64,000 nucleotides of DNA from Cyprinodon diabolis (lineage: Eukaryota > Chordata > Actinopteri > Cyprinodontiformes > Cyprinodontidae): the NCBI GenBank assembly GCA_030533445.1, contig JARPUW010000296.1, positions 81,869-145,868 of the forward strand, given 5' to 3'. The translations under genes and the position numbers were made by a program. The notes under the pieces are model-generated. The model had not been told where the DNA came from. It searched no databases and saw only the letters and a list, made by a program, of their open reading frames with translations. Shown here piece after piece: positions 11,815 through 25,100 of this stretch (within the stretch, counting starts at the first letter, position 1; the number at the start of each line of letters is the position of its first letter).

Positions 11815-13146
11815 GAAGCACCAGCAGCTCAAGGCTGCAGCAGCTCAAGGTTCCAGCAGCTCAAGGTTCCAGAAGCACCAGCAGCTCAAGGCTCCAGCAG
11901 CTCAAGGTTCCAGAAGCTCAAGGCTCCAGATGCTCAAGGTTCCAGATGCACCAGCAGCTCAAGGTTCCAGAAGCTCAGGGTTCCAGCAGCTCAAGGTTCC
12001 AGCAGCTCAAGGTTCCAGCAGCTCAAGGTTCCAGAAGCACCAGCAGCTCAAGGCTCCAGCAGCTCAAGGTTCCAGCAGCTCAAGGTTCCAGAAGCACCAG
12101 CAACTCAAGGTTCCAGCAGCTCAAGGTTCCAGAAGCACCAGCAGCTCAAGGTTCCAGCAGCTCAAGGCTCCAGCAGCTCAGAGTTCCGGCAGCTCAAGGC
12201 TCCAGCAGCTCAAGGTTCCAGAAGCACCAGCAGCTCAAGGTTCCAGAAGCTCAAGGCTCCAGATGCTCAAGGTTCCAGAAGCACCAGCAGCTCAAGGTTC
12301 CAGCAGCTCAAGGTTCCAGCAGCTGAAGGTTCCAGAAGCACCAGCAGCTCAAGGTTCCAGCAGCTCAAGGTTCCAGCAGCACCAGCAGCTCAAGGTTCCA
12401 GCAGCTCAGGGTTACAGCAGCTCAAGGCTCCAGAAGCTAGAGGATCCAGAAGCTCAAGGTTCCAGCAGCTCAATGTTCCAGAAGCACCAGCAGCTCAAGG
12501 CTGCAGCAGCTCAAGGTTCCAGCAGCTCAAGGTTCCAGAAGCACCAGCAGCTCAAGGCTCCAGCAGCTCAAGGTTCCAGAAGCTCAAGGCTCCAGATGCT
12601 CAAGGTTCCAGATGCACCAGCAGCTCAAGGTTCCAGAAGCTCAGGGTTCCAGCAGCTCAAGGTTCCAGCAGCTCAAGGTTCCAGCAGCTCAAGGTTCCAG
12701 AAGCACCAGCAGCTCAAGGCTCCAGCAGCTCAAGGTTCCAGCAGCTCAAGGTTCCAGAAGCACCAGCAACTCAAGGTTCCAGCAGCTCAAGGTTCCAGAA
12801 GCACCAGCAGCTCAAGGTTCCAGCAGCTCAAGGCTCCAGCAGCTCAGAGTTCCGGCAGCTCAAGGCTCCAGCAGCTCAAGGTTCCAGAAGCACCAGCAGC
12901 TCAAGGTTCCAGAAGCTCAAGGCTCCAGATGCTCAAGGTTCCAGAAGCACCAGCAGCTCAAGGTTCCAGCAGCTCAAGGTTCCAGCAGCTGAAGGTTCCA
13001 GAAGCACCAGCAGCTCAAGGTTCCAGCAGCTCAAGGTTCCAGCAGCACCAGCAGCTCAAGGTTCCAGCAGCTCAGGGTTACAGCAGCTCAAGGCTCCAGA
13101 AGCTAGAGGTTCCAGAAGCTCAAGGTTCCAGCAGCTCAATGTTCCA
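11815..13146 (+). repeat. 666-bp tandem duplication
   Basis: CTGCAG sites at 11835/12501, GATGCACC at 11946/12612, CAACTC at about 12111/12777 and GAGTTCCGGC at 12181/12847 are all spaced exactly 666 bp. The first copy has a private GCTAGAGGATCC (12437). A third, less complete copy follows, with GAGTTCCGGC at 13755. Because 666 is divisible by 3, the forward frame is kept across the duplication. Confidence 0.85.
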
Positions 13147-14009
13147 GAAGCACCAGCAGCTCAAGGCTGCAGCAGCTCAAGGTTCCAGCAGCTCAAAGTT
13201 CCAGATGCACCAGCAGCTCAAGGTTCCAGAAGCTCAAGGTTCCAGCAGCTCAAGGCTCCAGATGCTCAAGGCTCCAGATGCTCAAAGTTCCAGAAGCTCA
13301 ATGTTCCAGCAGCTCAAGGTTCCAGCAGCTCAAGGTTCCAGCAGCTCAAGGTTCCAGATGCTCAAGGTTCCAGATGCACCAGCAGCTCAAGGTTCCAGAA
13401 GCTCAAGGGTCCAGCAGCTCAAGGCTCCAGATGCTCAAGGCTCCAGATGCTCAAAGTTCCAGCAGCTCAAGGTTCCAGCAGCTCAAGGTTCCAGCAGCTC
13501 AAGGTTCCAGAAGCACCAGCAGCTCAAGGCTCCAGCAGCTCAAGGTTCCAGAAGCTATAGGCTCCAGATGCTCAAGGTTCCAGAACCACCAGCAGCTCAA
13601 GGTTCCAGCAGCTCAAGGTTCCAGAAGCACCAGCAGCTCAAGGTTCCAGCAGCTCAAGGTTCCAGAAGCACCAGCAACTCAAGGTTCCAGCAGCTCAAGG
13701 TTCCAGAAGCACCAGCAGCTCAAGGTTCCAGCAGCTCAAGGCTCCAGCAGCTCAGAGTTCCGGCAGCTCAAGGCTCCAGCAGCTCAAGGTTCCAGAAGCA
13801 CCAGCAGCTCAAGGTTCCAGAAGCTCAAGGCTCCAGATGCTCAAGGTTCCAGAAGCACCAGCAGCTCAAGGTTCCAGCAGCTCAAGGTTCCAGCAGCTGA
13901 AGGTTCCAGAAGCACCAGCAGCTCAAGGTTCCAGCAGCTCAAGGTTCCAGCAGCACCAGCAGCTCAAGGTTCCAGCAGCTCAGGGTTACAGCAGCTCAAG
14001 GCTCCAGAA

Positions 14010-14785
14010 GCTAGAGGTTCCAGAAGCTCAAGGTTCCAGCAGCTCAATGTTCCAGAAGCACCAGCAGCTCAAGGCTGCAGCAGCTCAAGGTTCCAGCAGC
14101 TCAAAGTTCCAGAAGCACCAGCAACTCAAGGCTCCAGCAGCTCAAGGTTCCAGAAGCTCAAGGCTCCAGATGCTCAAGGTTCCAGATGCACCAGCAGCTC
14201 AAGGTTCCAGAAGCTCAAGGTTCCAGCAGCTCAAGGCTCCAGATGCTCAAGGCTCCAGATGCTCAAAGTTCCAGCAGCTCAATGTTCCAGCAGCTCAAGG
14301 TTCCAGCAGCTCAAGGTTCCAGCAGCTCAAGGTTCCAGAAGCACCAGCAGCTCAAGGTTCCAGCAGCTCAGGGTTACAGCAGCTCAAGGCTCCAGAAGCT
14401 AGAGGTTCCAGAAGCTCAAGGTTCCAGCAGCTCAATGTTCCAGAAGCACCAGCAGCTCAAGGCTGCAGCAGCTCAAGGTTCCAGCAGCTCAAAGTTCCAG
14501 AAGCACCAGCAGCTCAAGGCTCCAGCAGCTCAAGGTTCCAGAAGCTCAAGGCTCCAGAACCACCAGCAGCTCAAGGTTCCAGCAGCTCAAGGTTCCAGAA
14601 GCACCAGCAGCTCAAGGTTCCAGCAGATCAAGGTTCCAGAAGCACCAGCAGCTCAAGGATCCAGCAGCTCAAGGTTCCAGCAGCTCAAGGTTCCAGAAGC
14701 GCCAGCAGCTCAAGGCTCCAGCAGCCCAAGGTTCCAGAAGCTCAAGGCTCCAGATTCTCAAGGTTCCAGAAGCACCAGCAGCTCA
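14010..14785 (+). repeat. 388-bp dimer, copy 1
   Basis: GCTAGAGG starts at 14010 and 14398, 388 bp apart. Each unit runs through CAATGTTCC, CTGCAG, CAAAGTTCC and GATGCTC units. The first unit has CACCAGCAACTC and the second CACCAGCAGCTC. The second unit leaves the pattern at GAACCACC (about 14557). Confidence 0.82.
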
Positions 14786-15537
14786 AGGTTCCAGCAGCTC
14801 AAAGTTCCAGCAGCTCAAGGTTCCAGAAAGACCAGCAGCTCAAGGTTCCAGTAGCTCAAGGCTCCACATGCTCAAGGTTCCAGAAGCACCAGCAGCTCAA
14901 GGTTCCAGCAGCTCAAGGTTCCAGAAGCTCAAGGCTCCAGATGCTCAAGGTTCCAGAAGCACCAGCAGCTCAAGGTTCCAGCAGCTCAAGGTTCCAGAAG
15001 CACCAGCAGCTCAAGGTTCCAGAAGCTCAAGGCTCCAGATGCTCAAGGTTCCAGAAGCACCAGCAGCTCAAGGTTCCAGCAGCTCAAGGTTCCAGCAGCT
15101 CAAGGTTCCAGATGCTCAAGGTTCCAGATGCACCAGCAGCTCAAGGTTCCAGAAACTCAAGGGTCCAGCAGCTCAAGGCTCCAGATGCTCAAGGCTCCAG
15201 ATGCTCAAAGTTCCAGCAGCTCAAGGTTCCAGCAGCTCAAGGTTCCAGCAGCTCAAGGTTCCAGAAGCACCAGCAGCTCAAGGCTCCAGCAGCTCAAGGT
15301 TCCAGAAGCTATAGGCTCCAGATGCTCAAGGTTCCAGAAGCACCAGCAGCTCAAGGTTCCAGCAGCTCAAGGTTCCAGAAGCACCAGCAGCTCAAGGTTC
15401 CAGCAGCTCAAGGTTCCAGAAGCACCAGCAGCTCAAGGTTCCAGCAGCTCAAGGCTCTAGCAGCTCAAGGTTCCAGAAGCACCAGCAGCTCAAGGTTCCA
15501 GAAGCTCAAGGCTCCAGATGCTCAAGGTTCCTGAAGC
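14722..15537 (+). repeat. 816-bp diagnostic cassette, copy 3 (subfamily A)
   Basis: All subfamily A markers are present at an offset of 14,051 from copy 1. Private changes are GAAACTCAAGGG in place of GAAGCTCAAGGG near 15151, and GAAGCACC where most copies have GAACCACC after GCTATAGG. Confidence 0.9.
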
Positions 15538-18356
15538 ACCAGCAGCTCAAGGTTCCAGCAGCTCAAGGTTCCAGAAGCACCAGCAGCTCAAGGTTCCAGC
15601 AGCTCAAGGTTCCAGAAGCACCAGCAGCTCAAGGTTCCAGCAGCTCAAGGTTCCAGAAGCGCCAGCAGCTCAAGGCTCCAGCCGCTCAAGGTTCCAGAAG
15701 CTCAAGGCTCCAGATGCTCAAGGTTCCAGAAGCACCAGCAGCTCAAGGTTCCAGCAGCTCAAGGTTCCAGCAGCTCAAGGTTCCAGAAGCACCAGCAGCT
15801 CAAGGTTCCAGCAGCTCAAGGTTCCAGAAGCACCAGCAGCTCAAGGTTCCAGAAGCTCAAGGCTCCAGATGCTCAAGGTTCCAGAAGCACCAGCAGCTCA
15901 AGGTTCCAGCAGCTCAAGGTTCCAGAAGCTCAAGGCTCCAGATGCTCAAGATTCCAGAAGCACCAGCAGCTCAAGGTTCCAGCAGCTCAAGGTTCCAGCA
16001 GCTCAAGGTTCCAGCAGCTCAAGGTTCCAGAAGCACCAGCAGCTCAAGGTTCCAGAAGCTCAAGGCTCCAGATGCTCAAGGTTCCAGAAGCACCAGCAGC
16101 TCAAGGTTCCAGCAGCTCAAGGTTCCAGAAGCACCAGCAGCTCAAGGTTCCAGCAGCTCAAGGTTCCAGCAGCACCAGCAGCTCAAGGTTCCAGCAGCTC
16201 AGGGTTCCAGAAGCACCAGCAGCTCAAGGCTGCAGCAGCTCAAGGTTCCAGCAGCTCAAGGTTCCAGAAGCACCAGCAGCTCAAGGTTCCAGAAGCTCAA
16301 GGCTCCAGATGCTCAAGGTTCCAGAAGCACCAGCAGCTCAAGGTTCCAGCAGCTCAAGGTTCCAGAAGCTCAAGGCTCCAGATGCTCAAGGTTCCAGAAG
16401 CACCAGCAGCTCAAGGTTCCAGCAGCTCAAGGTTCCAGCAGCTCAAGGTTCCAGCAGCTCAAGGTTCCAGAAGCACCAGCAGCTCAAGGTTCCAGAAGCT
16501 CAAGGCTCCAGATGCTCAAGGTTCCAGAAGCACCAGCAGCTCAAGGTTCCAGCAGCTCAAGGTTCCAGAAGCACCAGCAGCTCAAGGTTCCAGCAGCTCA
16601 AGGTTCCAGCAGCTCAAAGTTCCAGAAGCACCAGCAGCTCAAGGCTCCAGCAGCTCAAGGTTCCAGAAGCTCAAGGCTCCAGATGCTCAAGGTTCCAGAT
16701 GCACCAGCAGCTCAAGGTTCCAGAAGCTCAAGGTTCCAGCAGCTCAAGGCTCCAGATGCTCAAGGCTCCAGATGCTCAAAGTTCCAGCAGCTCAATGTTC
16801 CAGCAGCTCAAGGTTCCAGCAGCTCAAGGTTCCAGAAGCACCAGCAGCTCAAGGTTCCAGCAGCTCAAGGTTCCAGCAGCTCAAGGTTCCAGCAGCTCAA
16901 GGTTCCAGAAGCACCAGCAGCTCAAGGCTCCAGCAGCTCAAGGTTCCAGAAGCTCAAGGCTCCAGATGCTCAAGGTTCCAGATGCACTAGCAGCTCAAGG
17001 TTCCAGAAGCTCAAGGTTCCAGCAGCTCAAAGTTCCAGCAGCTCAAGGTTCCAGATGCTCAAGGTTCCAGAAGCACCAGCAGCTCAATGCTTCAGCAGCT
17101 CAAGGTTCCAGCAGCTCAAGGTTCCAGAAGCTCAAGGCTCCAGATGCTCAAGGTTCCAGAAGCACCAGCAGCTCAAGGTTCCAGCAGCTCAAGGTTCCAG
17201 CAGCTCAAGGTTCCAGAAGCACCAGCAGCTCAAGGTTCCAGCAGCTCAAGGTTCCAGAAGCACCAGCAGCTCAAGGTTCTAGAAGCTCAAGGCTCCAGAT
17301 GCTCAAGGTTCCAGAAGCACCAGCAGCTCAAGGTTCCAGCAGCTCAAGGTTCCAGAAGCTCAAGGCTCCAGAAGCTCAAGGTTCCAGAAGCACCAGCAGC
17401 TCAAGGTTCCAGCAGCTCAAGGTTCCAGCAGCTCAAGGTTCCAGCAGCTCAAGGTTCCAGAAGCACCAGCAGCTCAAGGTTCCAGAAGCTCAAGGCTCCA
17501 GATGCTCAAGGTTCCAGAAGCACCAGCAGCTCAAGGTTCCAGCAGCTCAAGGTTCCAGAAGCACCAGCAGCTCAAGGTTCCAGCAGCTCAAGGTTCCAGC
17601 AGCTCAAAGTTCCAGAAGCACCAGCAGCTCAAGGCTCCAGCAGCTCAAGGTTCCAGAAGCTCAAGGCTCCAGATGCTCAAGGTTCCAGATGCACCAGCAG
17701 CTCAAGGTTCCAGAAGCTCAAGGTTCCAGCAGCTCAAGGCTCCAGATGCTCAAGGCTCCAGATGCTCAAAGTTCCAGCAGCTCAATGTTCCAGCAGCTCA
17801 AGGTTCCAGCAGCTCAAGGTTCCAGAAGCACCAGCAGCTCAAGGCTCCAGCAGCTCAAGGTTCCAGAAGCTCAAGGCTCCAGATGCTCAAGGTTCCAGAA
17901 CCACCAGCAGCTCAAGGTTCCAGCAGCTCAAGGTTCCAGAAGCACCAGCAGCTCAAGGTTCCAGCAGCTCAAGGTTCCAGAAGCACCAGCAGCTCAAGGT
18001 TCCAGCAGCTCAAGGTTCCAGCAGCTCAAGGTTCCAGAAGCACCAGCAGCTCAAGGTTCCAGCAGCTCAAGGTTCCAGAAGCACCATCAGCTCAAGGTTC
18101 CAGCAGCTCAAGGCTCCAGCAGCTCAAGGTTCCAGCAGCTCAAGGTTCCAGCAGCTCAAGGTTCCAGAAGCACCAGCAGCTCAAGGTTCCAGAAGCTCAA
18201 TGCTCCAGATGCTCAAGGTTCCAGAAGCACCAGCAGCTCAAGGTTCCAGCAGCTCAAGGTTCCAGAAGCTCAAGGCTCCAGAAGCTCAAGGTTCCAGCAG
18301 CACCAGCAGCTCAAGGTTCCAGCAGCTCAGGGTTACAGCAGCTCAAGGCTCCAGAA

Positions 18357-19132
18357 GCTAGAGGTTCCAGAAGCTCAAGGTTCCAGCAGCTCAATGTTCC
18401 AGAAGCACCAGCAGCTCAAGGCTGCAGCAGCTCAAGGTTCCAGCAGCTCAAAGTTCCAGAAGCACCAGCAACTCAAGGCTCCAGCAGCTCAAGGTTCCAG
18501 AAGCTCAAGGCTCCAGATGCTCAAGGTTCCAGATGCACCAGCAGCTCAAGGTTCCAGAAGCTCAAGGTTCCAGCAGCTCAAGACTCCAGATGCTCAAGGC
18601 TCCAGATGCTCAAAGTTCCAGCAGCTCAATGTTCCAGCAGCTCAAGGTTCCAGCAGCTCAAGGTTCCAGCAGCTCAAGGTTCCAGAAGCACCAGCAGCTC
18701 AAGGTTCCAGCAGCTCAGGGTTACAGCAGCTCAAGGCTCCAGAAGCTAGAGGTTCCAGAAGCTCAAGGTTCCAGCAGCTCAATGTTCCAGAAGCACCAGC
18801 AGCTCAAGGCTGCAGCAGCTCAAGGTTCCAGCAGCTCAAAGTTCCAGAAGCACCAGCAGCTCAAGGCTCCAGCAGCTCAAGGTTCCAGAAGCTCAAGGCT
18901 CCAGAAGCTCAAGTTTCCAGATGCACCAGCAGCTCAAGGTTCCAGAAGCTCAAGGTTCCAGCAGCTCAAGGCTCCAGATGCTCAAGGCTCCAGATGCTCA
19001 AAGTTCCAGCAGCTCAATGTTCCAGCAGCTCAAGGTTCCAGCAGCTCAAGGTTCCAGCAGCTCAAGGTTCCAGAAGCACCAGCAGCTCAAGGCTCCAGCA
19101 GCTCAAGGTTCCAGAAGCTCAAGGCTCCAGAT
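18357..19132 (+). repeat. 388-bp dimer, copy 2
   Basis: GCTAGAGG starts at 18357 and 18745 and GATGCACC landmarks at 18533 and 18921, both 388 bp apart. The first unit has CAGCAACTC and the second CAGCAGCTC. The first unit also has a private CAAGACTCC at about 18580. Confidence 0.82.
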
Positions 19133-19310
19133 GCTCAAGGTTCCAGAACCACCAGCAGCTCAAGGTTCCAGCAGCTCAAGGTTCCAGAAGCACCAGCAGC
19201 TCAAGGTTCCAGCAGCTCAAGGTTCCAGAAGCACCAGCAGCTCAAGGTTCCAGCAGCTCAAGGTTCCAGCAGCTCAAGGTTCCAGAAGCGCCAGCAGCTC
19301 AAGGCTCCAG

Positions 19311-20126
19311 CAGCCCAAGGTTCCAGAAGCTCAAGGCTCCAGATTCTCAAGGTTCCAGAAGCACCAGCAGCTCAAGGTTCCAGCAGCTCAAAGTTCCAGC
19401 AGCTCAAGGTTCCAGAAGCACCAGCAGCTCAAGGTTCCAGTAGCTCAAGGCTCCACATGCTCAAGGTTCCAGAAGCACCAGCAGCTCAAGGTTCCAGCAG
19501 CTCAAGGTTCCAGAAGCTCAAGGCTCCAGATGCTCAAGGTTCCAGAAGCACCAGCAGCTCAAGGTTCCAGCAGCTCAAGGTTCCAGAAGCACCAGCAGCT
19601 CAAGGTTCCAGAAGCTCAAGGCTCCAGATGCTCAAGGTTCCAGAAGCACCAGCAGCTCAAGGTTCCAGCAGCTCAAGGTTCCAGCAGCTCAAGGTTCCAG
19701 ATGCTCAAGGTTCCAGATGCACCAGCAGCTCAAGGTTCCAGAAGCTCAAGGGTCCAGCAGCTCAAGGCTCCAGATGCTCAAGGCTCCAGATGCTCAAAGT
19801 TCCAGCAGCTCAAGGTTCCAGCAGCTCAAGGTTCCAGCAGCTCAAGGTTCCAGAAGCACCAGCAGCTCAAGGCTCCAGCAGCTCAAGGTTCCAGAAGCTA
19901 TAGGCTCCAGATGCTCAAGGTTCCAGAACCACCAGCAGCTCAAGGTTCCAGCAGCTCAAGGTTCCAGAAGCACCAGCAGCTCAAGGTTCCAGCAGCTCAA
20001 GGTTCCAGAAGCACCAGCAGCTCAAGGTTCCAGCAGCTCAAGGCTCCAGCAGCTCAAGGTTCCAGAAGCACCAGCAGCTCAAGGTTCCAGAAGCTCAAGG
20101 CTCCAGATGCTCAAGGTTCCTGAAGC
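19311..20126 (+). repeat. 816-bp diagnostic cassette, copy 4 (subfamily B)
   Basis: Same length and marker order, but with GAAGCACC in place of GAAAGACC and GGCTCCAG in place of GGCTCTAG. It is not followed by CCAGCCGCTC. These three differences go together in the other B copies. It lies in a block that recurs at 40.0-42.9 kb. Confidence 0.88.
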
Positions 20127-22149
20127 ACCAGCAGCTCAAGGTTCCAGCAGCTCAAGGTTCCAGAAGCACCAACAGCTCAAGGTTCCAGAAGCTCAAGGCT
20201 CCAGATGCTCAAGGTTCCAGAAGCACGAGCAGCTCAAGGTTCCAGCAGCTCAAGGTTCCAGAAGCACCAGCAGCTCAAGCTTCCAGCAGCTCAAGGTTAC
20301 AGCAGCTCAAGGTTCCAGCAGCTCAAGGTTCCAGAAGCACCAGCAGCTCAAGGTTCCAGCAGCTCAAGGCTCCAGCAGCTCAAAGTTCCAGCAGCTCAAG
20401 GCTCCAGCAGCTCAAGGTTCCAGAAGCACCAGCAGCTCAAGGTTCCAGAAGCTCAAGGCTCCAGATGCTCAAGGTTCCAGAAGCACCAGCAGCTCAAGGT
20501 TCCAGCAGCTCAAGGTTCCAGCAGCTGAAGGTTCCAGAAGCACCAGCAGCTCAAGGTTCCAGCAGCTCAAGGTTCCAGCAGCAATAGCAGCTCAAGGTTC
20601 CAGCAGCTCAGGGTTACAGCAGCTCAAGGCTCCAGAAGCTAGAGGTTCCAGAAGCTCAAGGTTCCAGCAGCTCAATGTTCCAGAAGCACCAGCAGCTCAA
20701 GGCTGCAGCAGCTCAAGGTTCCAGCAGTTCAAAGTTCCAGAAGCACCAGCAGCTCAAGGCTCCAGCAGCTCAAGGTTCCAGCAGCTCAAGGCTCCAGAAG
20801 CTCAAGGTTCCAGATGCACCAGCAGCTCAAGGTTCCAGAAGCTCAAGGTTCCAGCAGCTCAAGGCTCCAGATGCTCAAGGCTCCAGATGCTCAAAGTTCC
20901 AGCAGCTCAATGTTCCAGCAGCTCAAGGTTCCAGCAGCTCAAGGTTCCAGAAGCACCAGCAGCTCAAGGCTCCAGCAGCTCAAGGTTCCAGAAGCTCAAG
21001 GCTCCAGATGCTCAAGGTTCCAGAACCACCAGCAGCTCAAGGTTCCAGAAGCACCAGCAGCTCAAGGTTCCAGCAGCTCAAGGTTCCAGAAGCACCAGCA
21101 GCTCAAGGTTCCAGCAGCTCAAGGTTCCAGCAGCTCAAGGTTCCAGAAGCGCCAGCAGCTCAAGGCTCCAGCAGCTCAAGGCTCCAGCAGCTCAAGGTTC
21201 CAGAAGCTCAAGGCTCCAGATGCTCAAGGTTCCAGAAGCACCAGCAGCTCAAGGTTCCAGCAGCTCAAGGTTCCAGAAGCACCAGCAGCTCAAGGTTCCA
21301 GCAGCTCAAGGTTCCAGAAGCACCATCAGCTCAAGGTTCCAGCAGCTCAAGGCTCCAGCAGCTCAAGGTTCCAGCAGCTCAAGGCTCCAGCAGCTCAAGG
21401 TTCCAGAAGCACCAGCAGCTCAAGGTTCCAGAAGCTCAAGGCTCCAGATGCTCAAGGTTCCAGAAGCACCAGCAGCTCAAGGTTCCAGCAGCTCAAGGTT
21501 CCAGAAGCTCAAAGCTCCAGATGCTCAAGGTTCCAGAAGCACAAGCAGCTCAAGGTTCCAGCAGCTCAAGGTTCCAGCAGCTCAAGGTTCCAGAAGCACC
21601 AGCAGCTCAAGGTTCCAGAAGCTCAAGGCTCCAGATGCTCAAGGTTCCAGAAGCACCAGCAGCTCAAGGTTCCAGCAGCTCAAGGTTCCAGCAGCTCAAG
21701 GTTCCAGAAGCACCAGCAGCTCAAGGTTCCAGAAGCTCAAGGCTCCAGCAGCTCAAGGTTCCAGAAGCTCAAGGCTCCAGATGCTCAAGGTTCCAGAAGC
21801 ACCAGCAGCTCAAGGTTCCAGCAGCTCAAGGTTCCAGCAGCTCAAGGTTCCAGAAGCACCAGCAGCACAAGGTTCCAGCAGCTCAAGGTTCCAGAAGCAC
21901 CAGCAGCTCAAGGTTCCAGCAGCTCAAGGCTCCAGCAGCTCAAGGTTCCAGCAGCTCAAGGCTCCAGATGCTCAAGGTTCCAGAAGCACCAGCAGCTCAA
22001 GGTTCCAGCAGCTCAAGGTTCCAGCAGCTGAAGGTTCGAGAAGCACCAGCAGCTCAAGGTTCCAGCAGCTCAAGGTTCCAGCAGCACCAGCAGCTCAAGG
22101 TTCCAGCAGCTCAGGGTTACAGCAGCTCAAGGCTCCAGAAGCTAGAGGT

Positions 22150-25100
22150 TCCAGAAGCTCAAGGTTCCAGCAGCTCAAGGTTCCAGAAGCACCAGCAGCT
22201 CAAGGCTGCAGCAGCTCAAGGTTCCAGCAGCTCAAGGTTCCAGAAGCACCAGCAGCTCAAGGCTCCAGCAGCTCAAGGTTCCAGAAGCACCAGCAGCTCA
22301 AGGCTCCAGCAGCTCAAGGTTCCAGAAGCTCAAGGCTCCAGATGTTCAAGGTTCCAGATATACCAGCAGCTCAAGGTTCCAGAAGCTCAAGGGTCCAGCA
22401 GCTCAAGGCTCCAGATGCTCAAGGCTCCAGATGCTCAAAGTTCCAGCAGCTCAAGGTTCCAGCAGCTCAAGGTTCCAGCAGCTCAAGGTTCCAGAAGCAC
22501 CAGCAGCTCAAGGCTCCAGCAGCTCAAGGTTCCAGAAGCTCAAGGCTCCAGATGCTCAAGGTTCCAGAACCACCAGCAGCTCAAGGTTCCAGCAGCTCAA
22601 GGTTCCAGAAGCACCAGCAGCTCAAGTTTCCAGCAGCTCAAGGTTCCAGAAGCACCAGCAGCTCAAGGTTCCAGCAGCTCAAGGTTCCAGAAGCGCCAGC
22701 AGCTCAAGGCTCCAGCAGCTCAAGGTTCCAGAAGCTCAAGGCTCCAGATGCTCAAGGTTCCAGAAGCACCAGCAGCTCAAGGTTCCAGCAGCTCAAGGTT
22801 CCAGCAGCTCAAGGTTCCAGAAGCACCAGCAGCTCAAGGTTCCAGCAGCTCAAGGTTCCAGAAGCACCAGCAGCTCAAGGTTCCAGAAGCTCAAGGCTCC
22901 AGATGCTCAAGGTTCCAGAAGCACCAGCAGCTCAAGGTTCCAGCAGCTCAAGGTTCCAGAAGCACCAGCAGCTCAAGGTTCCAGCAGCTCAAGGTTCCAG
23001 CAGCACCAGCAGCTCAAGGTTCCAGCAGCTCAGGGTTCCAGAAGCACCAGCAGCTCAAGGCTGCAGCAGCTCAAGGTTCCAGCAGCTCAAGGTTCCAGAA
23101 GCACCAGCAGCTCAAGGCTCCAGCAGCTCAAGGTTCCAGAAGCTCAAGGCTCCAGATGCTCAAGGTTCCAGATGCAACAGCAGCTCAAGGTTCCAGAAGC
23201 TCAGGGTTCCAGCAGCTCAAGGTTCCAGAAGCACCAGCAGCTCAAGGCTCCAGCAGCTCAAGGTTCCAGCAGCTCAAGGTTCCAGAAGCACCAGCAACTC
23301 AAGGTTCCAGCAGCTCAAGGTTCCAGAAGCACCAGCAGCTCAAGGTTCCAGAAGCTCAAGGCTCCAGATGCTCAAGGTTCCAGAAGCACCAGCAGCTCAA
23401 GGTTCCAGCAGCTCAAGGTTCCAGCAGCTGAAGGTTCCAGAAGCACCAGCAGCTCAAGGTTCCAGCAGCTCAAGGTTCCAGCAGCACCAGCAGCTCAAGG
23501 TTCCAGCAGCTCAGGGTTACAGCAGCTCAAGGCTCCAGAAGCTAGAGGTTCCAGAAGCTCAAGGTTCCAGCAGCTCAATGTTCCAGAAGCACCAGCAGCT
23601 CAAGGCTGCAGCAGCTCAAGGTTCCAGCAGCTCAAAGTTCCAGAAGCACCAGCAACTCAAGGCTCCAGCAGCTCAAGGTTCCAGAAGCTCAAGGCTCCAG
23701 ATGCTCAAGGTTCCAGATGCACCAGCAGCTCAAGGTTCCAGAAGCTCAAGGTTCCAGCAGCTCAAGGCTCCAGATGCTCAAGGCTCCAGATGCTCAAAGT
23801 TCCAGCAGCTCAATGTTCCAGCAGCTCAAGGTTCCAGCAGCTCAAGGTTCCAGCAGCTCAAGGTTCCAGAAGCACCAGCAGCTCAAGGTTCCAGCAGCTC
23901 AGGGTTACAGCAGCTCAAGGCTCCAGAAGCTAGAGGTTCCAGCAGCTCAAGGTTCCAGAAGCACCAGCAGCTCAAGGCTGCAGCAGCTCAAGGTTCCAGC
24001 AGCTCAAGGTTCCAGAAGCACCAGCAGCTCAAGGCTCCAGCAGCTCAAGGTTCCAGAAGCACCAGCAGCTCAAGGCTCCAGCAGCTCAAGGTTCCAGAAG
24101 CTCAAGGCTCCAGATGTTCAAGGTTCCAGATATACCAGCAGCTCAAGGTTCCAGAAGCTCAAGGGTCCAGCAGCTCAAGGCTCCAGATGCTCAAGGCTCC
24201 AGATGCTCAAAGTTCCAGCAGCTCAAGGTTCCAGCAGCTCAAGGTTCCAGCAGCTCAAGGTTCCAGCAGCTCAAGGTTCCAGAAGCACCAGCAGCTCAAG
24301 GCTCCAGCAGCTCAAGGTTCCAGAAGCTCAAGGCTCCAGATGCTCAAGGTTCCAGAACCACCAGCAGCTCAAGGTTCCAGCAGCTCAAGGTTCCAGAAGC
24401 ACCAGCAGCTCAAGTTTCCAGCAGCTCAAGGTTCCAGAAGCACCAGCAGCTCAAGGTTCCAGCAGCTCAAGGTTCCAGAAGCGCCAGCAGCTCAAGGCTC
24501 CAGCAGCTCAAGGTTCCAGAAGCTCAAGGCTCCAGATGCTCAAGGTTCCAGAAGCACCAGCAGCTCAAGGTTCCAGCAGCTCAAGGTTCCAGCAGCTCAA
24601 GGTTCCAGAAGCACCAGCAGCTCAAGGTTCCAGCAGCTCAAGGTTCCAGAAGCACCAGCAGCTCAAGGTTCCAGAAGCTCAAGGCTCCAGATGCTCAAGG
24701 TTCCAGAAGCACCAGCAGCTCAAGGTTCCAGCAGCTCAAGGTTCCAGAAGCACCAGCAGCTCAAGGTTCCAGCAGCTCAAGGTTCCAGCAGCACCAGCAG
24801 CTCAAGGTTCCAGCAGCTCAGGGTTCCAGAAGCACCAGCAGCTCAAGGCTGCAGCAGCTCAAGGTTCCAGCAGCTCAAGGTTCCAGAAGCACCAGCAGCT
24901 CAAGGCTCCAGCAGCTCAAGGTTCCAGAAGCTCAAGGCTCCAGATGCTCAAGGTTCCAGATGCAACAGCAGCTCAAGGTTCCAGAAGCTCAGGGTTCCAG
25001 CAGCTCAAGGTTCCAGAAGCACCAGCAGCTCAAGGCTCCAGCAGCTCAAGGTTCCAGCAGCTCAAGGTTCCAGAAGCACCAGCAACTCAAGGTTCCAGCA

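Larger units (their letters stand above)
17282..20126 (+). repeat. Duplicated block, left member (offset 22,733)
   Basis: Landmarks match 40015-42859 at a constant offset of 22,733 (17502/40235, 18533/41266, 18921/41654, 19903/42636, 20123/42856). The block holds a GCTAGAGG 388-bp dimer and cassette copy 4. Both members share the rare CAAGTTTCCAGATG variant (18911, 41644). Confidence 0.85.
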
